Position numbers and translations under genes: made by a program. The notes beneath the pieces are model-generated. The model was given only the letters and a program-made list of their open reading frames with translations. It was not told where the DNA came from and did no database searches. From the NCBI GenBank assembly GCA_002315195.1, contig DCGD01000158.1, forward strand, positions 3,880 through 18,035: 14,156 bases of DNA, read 5' to 3'. The DNA is from Prevotellaceae bacterium UBA1787 (GTDB lineage: Bacteria; Bacteroidota; Bacteroidia; Bacteroidales; Bacteroidaceae). The stretch's first letter is position 1. Each line of letters begins with the position of its first letter. This document shows positions 7,501-14,156 of this stretch, piece by piece.

Positions 7501-9712
7501 TATCGACATCAAGGACCTGAGTGTATTGGGTATGCGAAATGTGCCTCCAACACCGGCGAATTACACGCAGAGAGCCGGGCGGGCGGGGCGTAGTGGTCAG
7601 GCCGCACTGATATATACCTACTGCCGTCCGCGAAACTCACATGAAAACCATTATCTCCGTTTCCCGGAAAAAATGGTAAAGGGTGAGGTGAAGGCGCCTC
7701 GCATGGAATTGGTAAATGAGGAGTTGTTCACTACGCACCTCCATTCCACGGTTCTTTCCTTGCGCCCCATACCACAACTGTCGGAAGGAATCGCCGAACT
7801 GGTGGATTATGCAAACGTGAACGACATCAAGCTGAAAGTCGAAGTAAGACACTATCTTCAGCTGTCAGATGCGTTCAAGAAACAGGTGAAGCGTGTCTTC
7901 CTTCAGGTTTTGTCCGACAATTTCCTCAGGGAACGAATAGAAAAAGACAAACCGAATTGGTTCACCAACGACTGGATAGACAAAGTGCTCAATGCTTATG
8001 AGCATGATTTTGACGTTTCACTCAACAGGTGGCGCGCGCTTTACAAGGATGCGCAGACACAAATCGTCGAAGCCAATCGTGTCATAGAGAACCGAACATA
8101 CGGCGAAGACTCACAGCGGAAGATTGACGCCCATGCCAAGCAGAGAAGGGCGGAAAACATGCGCGATGTACTTTTGGGAAAGAACCAAGGAAGGAACAAG
8201 GAAGACAATGAATTCTATCCATACCGTTATTTTGCCAGTGAGGGGTTCCTGCCGGGTTATAACTTCACAAAACAACCACAACGCGCCATGCTTCAGTACA
8301 AAGGAGACAAGGTGGAGTATCTTGGCCGTCCAAAGCAATTGGCGTTGAGTGAATTCGGACCGCAGAACATCATTTACAACAACGGCGGAAAATTCCGCGT
8401 TACAAGAATGATGCTCACCGGCGACGTACTGGAACATATATTCTTCTACAATCCAAAGACGGGCGTTATCTACAAGGACAAAGAACATGCCACCCATCAT
8501 ACCGACATTATCACCGGCGAAGCCCTCGATGGCGTTTCCAGGCAGATATCGGGAACATGCATCCAGTCAGGCGATATGATTGCCACCGAAGAAGAAAAGA
8601 TAACATGCTGGGAGGAAGAACGCTCGCGTAACTATTATCAAACAAAGACGTATTTCTCAAGCGACAATCCGAGTTCAATGAGCCTATGTGAGTTAAAGAC
8701 GAATGACCGGCATTTGGCCAACATCCACTATATCCAGTCCTGTCGTATCACGTATTTCCTGGAATCGCGCAACAATGCCAACGCCAATGGTTTCGCCTTC
8801 GACATGAAGACCGGCGATTGGGTCAGTAGAGTCCGTGTCACAAGAATTCAGCAGGAAGAAGACCAGGAATCGGCCGACCGCCTGAAATACGTGAAATTGT
8901 TTACGGAAACAACAGCCAATGCCATATATGTTCAACCGCTGTCTGCATTGGGACTCAGGGATATAGGTTCTGTACGGACATTATTGTACGCCTTGAAACA
9001 GGCAGTAGAGGACGTGTTCCAAATAGAAGGAAATGAGATAGGCGCGGATGTAATGGGAGAGGGTGATGTACCCAACATTTTCATCTATGAGAACGCGGAG
9101 GGTTCACTTGGCGTACTTTCCCGACTCGTTCATGAAAGCTCCACGTATCGTGCTGTTGTCGCGCGCGCGTACGAAATTTGTTTCGGCAGTAAGAAAGAAC
9201 TCACTCCCGAGGAACTGGATGCCCTTGTTCCCGCCGATTACAGCAACCTCTTGAACTACTATAACCAGCCTTACCACCAGCAGATAGACATCCGCAAGAT
9301 ATACAACACGCTGAAGGTTATGGAAAGTGCGGACGTAGAGATACGCAGCGCCGGCCAACAAAACATATCATACGACCAACAGTATCAGGAATTGGAAGAG
9401 GCTCGTGACCATAATAGTAGCACAGAATATGAATTCCTCAAATACTTACATGACCATCATCTGAGATTGCCAGACAAGGCGCAGCCAAAGTTTCCGGAAA
9501 AGTACTATGTGCAGCCTGATTTCATGTATGGAGATCGTATTGTTGTGTTCTGCGACGGAACTCCACATGACCGTCCTGAGATTATTGAGGATGACCGTCG
9601 TAAGCGTGAGGTTCTTGAGGATGTTGGTTTTAGTGTGCTTGTATGGCACTATGCAACGCCACTTGAACAATTTGTAAATGAGCATTCAGATATATTCACA
9701 CCTGTAAATTAG
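4538..9712 (+). CDS. DruE/MrfA-like SF2 helicase with degenerate DUF1998 region and Vsr-like nuclease tail
   Basis: A 1724-aa DEXH helicase. RecA-like domain 1 has Walker A GTGSGKS (104-110), DELH (228-231) and SAT (262-264). A long insert follows, then FVDARQDAA (about 634-642), motif V MELGIDI (985-991) and motif VI QRAGRAGR (1011-1018), the pattern of Lhr/MrfA/DruE helicases. Residues about 1455-1600 match the DUF1998/MZB region (VQPLSALGLRDIG; NIFIYENAEGSLGVL; LLNYYNQPYH), but its zinc Cys cluster is mostly gone: family CYxCLLxYxNQ reads DYSNLLNYYNQ at 1567-1577, and only Cys1548 remains. Residues about 1635-1720 resemble Vsr/DUF559 PD-(D/E)XK folds: QPD with Asp1661, IVVFCDGTPHD with Asp1673, then DRRKREVLEDVGFSVLVWH. 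Size and layout resemble Druantia DruE; DISARM DrmA is a poorer match at motif VI. It probably translocates on duplex DNA in the cytoplasm as the core of a phage-defence complex. It lies 5 bp after the HTH gene and 7 bp before the SNF2 gene. Exact system assignment is uncertain. Confidence 0.85.
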   Translation: MDILDLYEKLKSSYKGYIESFVTIKDKRIKEEVNKAIRDESLWPDALIQFNPNFEKGIDVNKMIASGLPIHGDLSMFFSTPFYKHQQEAITLGCQDKEFIVISGTGSGKSRTFMATIFNHILLHQEACRDKTVAIIVYPMNALINSQWQELDKYRKEYSENSGKRECPFTFGKYTGQEKEEERQEMQQNPPNIILTNYMMLELLMTRSGKEEGLRKCFLENLHYLVFDELHTYRGMQGSDVSFLIRRIKAQAQGKVLCFGTSATMVAADDMTCLQQRGKVAEVASCIFGTTFTPGQVIDETLTVGLSKSDCNKEELRRALEAPVPSGADAEALRAYPTAVWIEQNIALRYDEEEKKHFRGVPVSLNEMAEKLKGFLGDVELQDCTRHLTEVLAWCNRLNVEKRGTNILPYKIHQFIPQTGNVYSTLQLPEDRRITVKEELYCEELSTGETKVMYYPIVFSRLSGHEFYVVRLDANSNKVLPRSFEEKPADEETETSDGYIIMPHSGEALADYALDRDSDEIPDDWFTITKKGRKLKKTYEKRLPRKILFTKTGSYAENEASKDPGYIAGWFVPSPLMYDPTSKAVYKGNQLEWSKFAKIGGEGRSTATTILSYENITQMKNAGVGESDRKVLTFVDARQDAALQAGHFNDFIRIGKIRSAIWNAVRNCGDSKVDSSNVARKVFENMNLGVDEYSVRPGLRGGRADEVKDTMTKYLNTIIYDDLAGNWSVIMPNLEDCALLRINYKYLHDEIFGTNGSERYYDIPELDGLTDEQKEVFLTQIFDYFRHKLCIYSRERTEPAVKDLSKAVRDSLKSPWTLDENDKIDSFRSLYIVKPNGRRKIYNTESGGFRSKLATFVKDYLQLYAGKTISREGEYNDYMTGLFSRLGNFIICNNSFYQLDEKSIWWEAGDEQNVRADLVKVRILGREVESKTNTYFREFYKNIQKVNVKLEARDHTGQVSKEEREQREQDFREGRFPILYCSPTMELGIDIKDLSVLGMRNVPPTPANYTQRAGRAGRSGQAALIYTYCRPRNSHENHYLRFPEKMVKGEVKAPRMELVNEELFTTHLHSTVLSLRPIPQLSEGIAELVDYANVNDIKLKVEVRHYLQLSDAFKKQVKRVFLQVLSDNFLRERIEKDKPNWFTNDWIDKVLNAYEHDFDVSLNRWRALYKDAQTQIVEANRVIENRTYGEDSQRKIDAHAKQRRAENMRDVLLGKNQGRNKEDNEFYPYRYFASEGFLPGYNFTKQPQRAMLQYKGDKVEYLGRPKQLALSEFGPQNIIYNNGGKFRVTRMMLTGDVLEHIFFYNPKTGVIYKDKEHATHHTDIITGEALDGVSRQISGTCIQSGDMIATEEEKITCWEEERSRNYYQTKTYFSSDNPSSMSLCELKTNDRHLANIHYIQSCRITYFLESRNNANANGFAFDMKTGDWVSRVRVTRIQQEEDQESADRLKYVKLFTETTANAIYVQPLSALGLRDIGSVRTLLYALKQAVEDVFQIEGNEIGADVMGEGDVPNIFIYENAEGSLGVLSRLVHESSTYRAVVARAYEICFGSKKELTPEELDALVPADYSNLLNYYNQPYHQQIDIRKIYNTLKVMESADVEIRSAGQQNISYDQQYQELEEARDHNSSTEYEFLKYLHDHHLRLPDKAQPKFPEKYYVQPDFMYGDRIVVFCDGTPHDRPEIIEDDRRKREVLEDVGFSVLVWHYATPLEQFVNEHSDIFTPVN

Positions 9713-9719
9713 AAGAATT

Positions 9720-12584
9720 ATGGATTTTAAGACAGGCACACTTGTTGAATATCGCAATCGCCCGTGGGTAATACAGCAATCCACAGACCCGGAGCTGCTT
9801 GTCCTCAAGCCCCTTGGTGGTACGGATGCTGAAACCATCGGCTTGTATCGCCCTTTGTATGGTGATGACATGGATATCAAATCCTATGATTTCAAAAGAC
9901 CCACTACAGAAGATTTGGGAGTAAACAGTTATCAGGCAGCCTCGCGTATCCTTTACAACGCGTGCCGTCTGTCGTTTCGCGACATAGCCGGCCCGTTCCA
10001 ATGCCTGGGAAGACTCTCTTTCGAGCCGCGCCCTTACCAGATAGTTCCCCTTATTCTGGCTTTGAAACAAGAGAGAATACGCCTTCTCATATCGGATGAC
10101 GTAGGTATTGGCAAGACGCTTGAATCGTTGTTGATAGCAAAGGAGTTATTGGACAGAAAGGAAATAGACAGGTTTGCTGTAATCTGCCTTCCTCACCTGT
10201 GCGAGCAATGGCAGAATGAAATAAAGGACAAGTTTGGACTTGATGCGGAAATCATAAGGTCAAGCACGGTCAGCAGGCTCGAAAAGCGATTGCGCGGGGA
10301 TCAGAATGTTTTCCGTGACATTCCATACCAGGTCATATCGATTGACTACATAAAACAACGCGATAGGCTCGGCGTTTTCCTCGAGCATTGTTCGGATTTC
10401 CTGATTGTGGATGAAGTCCATACCTGTGCCCGTCCAAAAGGTGCAAACAATTCTCAGCAACAGAGATACAACCTGCTCAGAAAACTTTCGGAGAAGGGCA
10501 AACAGCTTGTGCTCTTGACGGCGACTCCTCACAGTGGTCAGACAGAGGAATTTCAGTCAATCATTGGCTTGTTGAAACCGGAGTTTGAAGGATATGAAAT
10601 TCAAACCAAGGAAGAGCGGGAGAAACTGTCCCGTCATTTCGTTCAACGCCGCCGCGCCGACATAAAGCAATATCTCGGCGATGAAATGGTTTTCCCGCAG
10701 CGGGTGCGAATCAACAATGACGAGTACACCTTCTCTAATGCATATCGCGCGCTGCTCATGGACCTGATTAAATATATTCAGAGTGGCATCCAACAGGTAA
10801 ACGCTTTCGGCAAGCGGAAGCAGCGTTACATTTACTGGGATTTGCTTGCGCTCATGCGCGGTGTAATGTCAAGTCCCGAGGCCGGCATCAGCATGCTTCA
10901 GAACAAGCTTTGCAAGGCCGCGGATGATTCCGCCACAACGGAAGACTCCGCGGAAAGGGTATTTGTGTTCAACGACCAGCTAAAAGACTTGCTGAATGCC
11001 GATGACACGGTAAGGGAGGCCCACGAGACCGCGTCCGTCGCGGAAAAGAACAAGCTCAAGGCTTTCATTCAGACTTTGGAACATATCAAGGCGACGGACG
11101 ACGACAACAAGGTGAAAGCGGCGCTTGAATTTGTCGCGTTCGCCCTGAACAGCAAAATGAACCCTATCGTGTTCTGCCAGTATATCCAAACGGCGGAATA
11201 TGTCGGTAAGTACATATCGGAACGCTTGTCCCGGGACAAAAAGACAAGGTCCGTGGTTGTAGATACCATTACGAGCCGACTTTCTGATGAAGAAAGAAAG
11301 ATGAAGATAGATATTCTCGCGGCGAGCGGGCGGCATGTCCTTGTTTGTACCGACTGCCTGTCGGAGGGCGTCAATCTCCAGACCGGTTTCGACGCTGTCA
11401 TACATTATGACCTTCCCTGGAATCCCAACAGAATGGAGCAGCGCAACGGACGCATAGACCGTTTCGGACAGATTTCCAATGAGGTATTGATTACCACCAT
11501 GCACAGTACCAATAACCCCGTGGATGACATCATCCTGAAGGTACTCTACAGGAAGCAGGAGGAAATCAAGAAAAAGCTTGGTGTATATCTGCCTATTGCT
11601 GATAACGATGCTTCGCTGATGGAGAGTATTATGGAGCGAATCCTGAAATCCAACACCTCTAATCAGGCTCAATATATCCAGGGAGACCTATTCGCTGATG
11701 ACGAAGAATTCAACAAGCAATTTGAGGAACAACGAGAACTTGAAATAAAGAGACTGGAGGAGAATGAGAAGATTTCCCACACATACTTTGCACATAATAA
11801 CAAGCAGATGGATCCAACACGCTTGACAGCATCCTTGGAAGAGGCACGTCAAGTGATAGGTGGAGTCGATGATACTTGTGATTTTGTTATTAACGAACTT
11901 ACCCATTTCGGGGTGAATGTTAAGAAGGAGGCTGAGCTGTGCTATAGTTTCCTGAAAGCTGAGTTACCTGTGGGTCTTCGCCATTATTTCGAGAAATCGG
12001 GCAATACTATAAAAATTTCCTTTGCTTCACCTACGCCCCGAGGGTATATGTATATAGGTCGTAACCATGTATTTGTGGAAGATTTGTCCCGTGGCGTGGT
12101 GAATGACAGCATTAACGGCGGTGAACTTGCTGCTGGTCGTGCTATGGTGCTCGAAACCGCGGAAGTGGAGCGAAAGACAACGATTCTCCTGATGCGCGTA
12201 CGTAGTGTTATCAAAGATAAGAAAGAGTCAGACCGTCAGTTGGTGGGCGAAGAAATGATTTTCATAGGCTACAGAGGTAACGTAGAGAACCATGACTTCC
12301 TTTCTCAGGATGAATGTAGAGAGTTGTTCCTGGGGAGTAGAGCATCAGGTAGCATCGATGCTGTATCACAGAGTCAGATATTCAATAAGTCCATTCAGTG
12401 GATAAACGACGCAAAGACACTGCGTGAACATACCGATGAAATCGCTCTTGAAAGGGCGCGGCACCTGGTGGACGCTTTCCAAAAATACCGCACATATCTC
12501 ACAGCAGCAGAGTATCAGGTTGTGGAGCCAGTCCTTCCAATGGATGTAATTGCGGCTTATGTATTCATCCCTAAAATGATGTAA
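9720..12584 (+). CDS. drmD: DrmD-like SNF2/HepA-type helicase
   Basis: A 954-aa SF2 SNF2-family protein. The N-terminus (about 1-25, GTLVEYRNRPWVI, then VLKPLGG) is a small SH3-like domain seen in this family, followed by EPRPYQIVPLILAL. Motif I is DDVGIGKT (126-133), motif II is DEVH (231-234) and motif III is TATPHSG (267-273). The second RecA domain has SEGVNLQTG (from 548), DLPWNPNRMEQRNGRIDRFGQ ending just after 580, and an intact arginine finger region. The C-terminal third (about 630-954) is charged and helical and is probably an accessory domain. The full length and the DDVGIGKT/PHLCEQW style match SNF2 helicases of class 1 DISARM (DrmD); BREX type 3 BrxHII is a related alternative. 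These proteins are thought to translocate along duplex DNA. The start ATG is 7 bp after the upstream stop and the stop is 2 bp before the methyltransferase ATG, so translation is probably coupled. The symbol is by resemblance. Confidence 0.88.
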   Translation: MDFKTGTLVEYRNRPWVIQQSTDPELLVLKPLGGTDAETIGLYRPLYGDDMDIKSYDFKRPTTEDLGVNSYQAASRILYNACRLSFRDIAGPFQCLGRLSFEPRPYQIVPLILALKQERIRLLISDDVGIGKTLESLLIAKELLDRKEIDRFAVICLPHLCEQWQNEIKDKFGLDAEIIRSSTVSRLEKRLRGDQNVFRDIPYQVISIDYIKQRDRLGVFLEHCSDFLIVDEVHTCARPKGANNSQQQRYNLLRKLSEKGKQLVLLTATPHSGQTEEFQSIIGLLKPEFEGYEIQTKEEREKLSRHFVQRRRADIKQYLGDEMVFPQRVRINNDEYTFSNAYRALLMDLIKYIQSGIQQVNAFGKRKQRYIYWDLLALMRGVMSSPEAGISMLQNKLCKAADDSATTEDSAERVFVFNDQLKDLLNADDTVREAHETASVAEKNKLKAFIQTLEHIKATDDDNKVKAALEFVAFALNSKMNPIVFCQYIQTAEYVGKYISERLSRDKKTRSVVVDTITSRLSDEERKMKIDILAASGRHVLVCTDCLSEGVNLQTGFDAVIHYDLPWNPNRMEQRNGRIDRFGQISNEVLITTMHSTNNPVDDIILKVLYRKQEEIKKKLGVYLPIADNDASLMESIMERILKSNTSNQAQYIQGDLFADDEEFNKQFEEQRELEIKRLEENEKISHTYFAHNNKQMDPTRLTASLEEARQVIGGVDDTCDFVINELTHFGVNVKKEAELCYSFLKAELPVGLRHYFEKSGNTIKISFASPTPRGYMYIGRNHVFVEDLSRGVVNDSINGGELAAGRAMVLETAEVERKTTILLMRVRSVIKDKKESDRQLVGEEMIFIGYRGNVENHDFLSQDECRELFLGSRASGSIDAVSQSQIFNKSIQWINDAKTLREHTDEIALERARHLVDAFQKYRTYLTAAEYQVVEPVLPMDVIAAYVFIPKMM

Positions 12585-12586
12585 CA

Positions 12587-14156
12587 ATGGATTATACAAG
12601 CATACATATATACGGTCATTTTCTTTCCGATGACATACTTCACTCGATAGAGCAAGATTATACGCTTGTTGGTAATCGTGAGCAGGACTTTGGACTTGAT
12701 TCTCAGGTTCAGAGCACAATAGATTATGTATGGCGTTCGCTTCGTAACGATTGGCGTTTCTTCAAGGAAAGAAGCGTGGCCAGGGACCCATACGGCACGC
12801 GTCGTTCCCGTGACCTGATGGAGCGCATGTTCTCCAACCTTGGATATGAATTGAACCGTCAGAATACCAATATTGTAATCAATGGCGTAGCTCATGAAAT
12901 TACATATATATGCCCTTCCCTAAAAGACCTTCCAATAATAGTTATAGGTGATAAGACCGGTGACGCGGACATTGATACTCTCGACAAATGCTCCCTCGAT
13001 TACAGAGCCAAAGGTGCACAAAGAAGGAAATCTCCTCATGCTACCATGTTGGAATACCTTAATAATACTGAAAATGTATATGGCATTGTGGCCAATGGCA
13101 GGGTCTTGCGCGTCATTCGCAATACCGGCCAGCTTGTGAAACTGACATACATTGAATTCGACCTCCATAGGATGTTGGAAGAAGACAAGTACACGGAATT
13201 CTGCCTGATGTTCCGCCTGCTTCACGCCACGCGTTTCCGCGTGTCCGGGGATGAACCGTGCATCATGGAGCGATACTTTAATATGAGTATCGAGAGCGGA
13301 AATCGTATTCGTGATGGTCTTTCCCGCGCCGTTCAGCGCACTATGGAGATTATTGGCTGTGCTGCAATTCAAGGACAGGGTGCAGGAAATGATGCCCTTC
13401 GTGAGGCGATCAAGACCGGGCAACTCTCGCCTGCTCGTTTCAATAAGGAACTTATTCATTTCATCTACAGACTTCTTTTCTTGTTTATCATTGAGGAGCG
13501 CAACCTGGTATATCAGATTCCGTCGGTTGATAGTGATGATTACAAGAAACTATGCAAGCTTCAGGACATATACAAGAAATACTATGCGGCTTCAAGGCTT
13601 CGCCAGAAGAGTGAACTGGCATATCTCCGTCAGCGTCACTATAATGACTTATGGAAGGGGCTGATGGACACATTCCGTCTTTTTGAAAATGAGAAATTCG
13701 GTGAGCCTCTCGGCATCAAGCCTCTCGGGGGAGTGTTGTTCAACGCGGGCACGCTCCGTTACCTGAAAGCGTGCGACATCAGCAACGCCGACCTGCTGGC
13801 AGCCTTCAGCGCGCTCAATGAATTCAAGGACGAAAAGCAGCAGCGGGTGAAGATAAACTATTCGTCGTTGGATGTGGAGGAGTTCGGTTCCGTATATGAG
13901 GGCATTCTTGAAATGCGCCCATACGTAAGCCAAGGAATGTCGGCTGACAACTGGGCATTCGGTTTCGTCGGAGGCCTTGACAGACAGAGTACGAGCAGTT
14001 ACTACACCCGCCCCGACCTCGTGCAGAGTCTCATAAAGACGACGTTGGTCCCGGTCGTGGAGAAAAGATTGTCCGAGTGCAAGACGAAGGCGGAAAAGGC
14101 GGAGGCGCTCCTGAGCCTGAAGGTTTGCGACGCCGCCAGTGGCTCGGGCCACATCG
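12587..14156 (+). CDS. Eco57I/PglX-type N6-adenine DNA methyltransferase (3' truncated by window edge)
   Basis: The frame is open from ATG 12587 to the window end (523 codons); relatives are well over 1000 aa, so more than half is missing. The start follows the SNF2 stop by 2 bp. The N-terminal half resembles Eco57I/type IIG-like proteins: RSRDLMERMFSNLGYEL, PIIVIGDKTG, YGIVANGRVLRVIRN (from Tyr165), YIEFDLHRMLEEDKYTEFCL, and a helical stretch with FIYRLLFLFIIEERNL. The connector SLDVEEFGSVYEGILEM (from about 427) and SYYTRPDLVQSL (Tyr472) is the usual lead into the methyltransferase domain. SAM motif I, CDAASGSGHI (514-523), sits at the very edge; it reads DAA where most relatives have DPA. 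The catalytic NPPY motif lies outside the window. It presumably methylates adenine in host DNA to mark self, as DrmMI does in DISARM or PglX in BREX. Whether the N-terminal part is a nuclease cannot be decided here. Confidence 0.88.
   Translation, partial: MDYTSIHIYGHFLSDDILHSIEQDYTLVGNREQDFGLDSQVQSTIDYVWRSLRNDWRFFKERSVARDPYGTRRSRDLMERMFSNLGYELNRQNTNIVINGVAHEITYICPSLKDLPIIVIGDKTGDADIDTLDKCSLDYRAKGAQRRKSPHATMLEYLNNTENVYGIVANGRVLRVIRNTGQLVKLTYIEFDLHRMLEEDKYTEFCLMFRLLHATRFRVSGDEPCIMERYFNMSIESGNRIRDGLSRAVQRTMEIIGCAAIQGQGAGNDALREAIKTGQLSPARFNKELIHFIYRLLFLFIIEERNLVYQIPSVDSDDYKKLCKLQDIYKKYYAASRLRQKSELAYLRQRHYNDLWKGLMDTFRLFENEKFGEPLGIKPLGGVLFNAGTLRYLKACDISNADLLAAFSALNEFKDEKQQRVKINYSSLDVEEFGSVYEGILEMRPYVSQGMSADNWAFGFVGGLDRQSTSSYYTRPDLVQSLIKTTLVPVVEKRLSECKTKAEKAEALLSLKVCDAASGSGHI

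Noticed and set aside
4538..9712. Assignment as DISARM DrmA or a DrmA-DrmB fusion
   Set aside because: There is only one helicase core, its motifs V/VI (MELGIDI, QRAGRAGR) are of the Lhr/MrfA/DruE type, and it continues directly into a DUF1998-like and Vsr-like tail. DruE/MrfA-like is the better description.
10980..11672. A 230-codon - strand open frame inside the SNF2 gene
   Set aside because: It lies opposite conserved SNF2 motifs V and VI, and its translation has no domain pattern.
9720..14156. BREX type 3 (brxHII-pglXI) as the firm identity
   Set aside because: The SNF2 and methyltransferase genes fit in part, but no brxC, brxF, pglZ or brxA is visible and the DruE-like helicase is not part of that system. 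It remains possible only if downstream genes show it.
1..14156. CRISPR arrays, tRNA/rRNA genes, insertion sequences
   Set aside because: I saw no regularly spaced repeats, no tRNA-like cloverleaf and no transposase-like frame. Gaps between genes are too short to hold them.

Overview
The window looks like a Bacteroidales chromosome, probably Prevotella-like. The evidence is a Bacteroidales-type OmpA/TPR envelope protein, a lipoprotein with a DUF4369-like N-terminus and a thioredoxin-like C-terminus, moderate GC, and start codons without strong Shine-Dalgarno sequences. All six genes I support are on the + strand. The first and last run off the window edges.

Left part (1-4195) is ordinary chromosome: the 3' part of an OmpA-like/TPR protein, a strong intrinsic terminator, a lipoprotein whose thioredoxin-like domain has lost its CxxC, and an intact comM/yifB Mg-chelatase-like AAA+ gene 12 bp downstream of it.

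Right part (about 4227 to the end) is a tightly packed defence-type operon. It opens with a small XRE helix-turn-helix gene whose first helix is only readable in another frame. Two short perfect palindromes lie just upstream of the DNA-binding part. Five bases later comes a 1724-aa SF2 helicase with a degenerate DUF1998/MZB-like region and a Vsr-like PD-(D/E)XK-type tail, resembling DruE/MrfA architecture. Seven bases later is a 954-aa SNF2/HepA-like helicase of the DrmD type. Two bases later is a large Eco57I/PglX-type N6-adenine methyltransferase, cut at its motif I by the window end.

The SNF2 helicase plus methyltransferase pair is what class 1 DISARM carries (drmD-drmMI). A DruE-like helicase-nuclease stands where DrmA/DrmB would be expected, so the locus reads as a DISARM/Druantia/BREX-like hybrid. 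The inferred scheme is that the methyltransferase marks self DNA, the two helicases translocate on or remodel unmodified DNA, and the tail domain (or one encoded beyond the window) cuts. The HTH protein may control the operon. None of this has been tested, and the remaining operon genes lie beyond position 14156.
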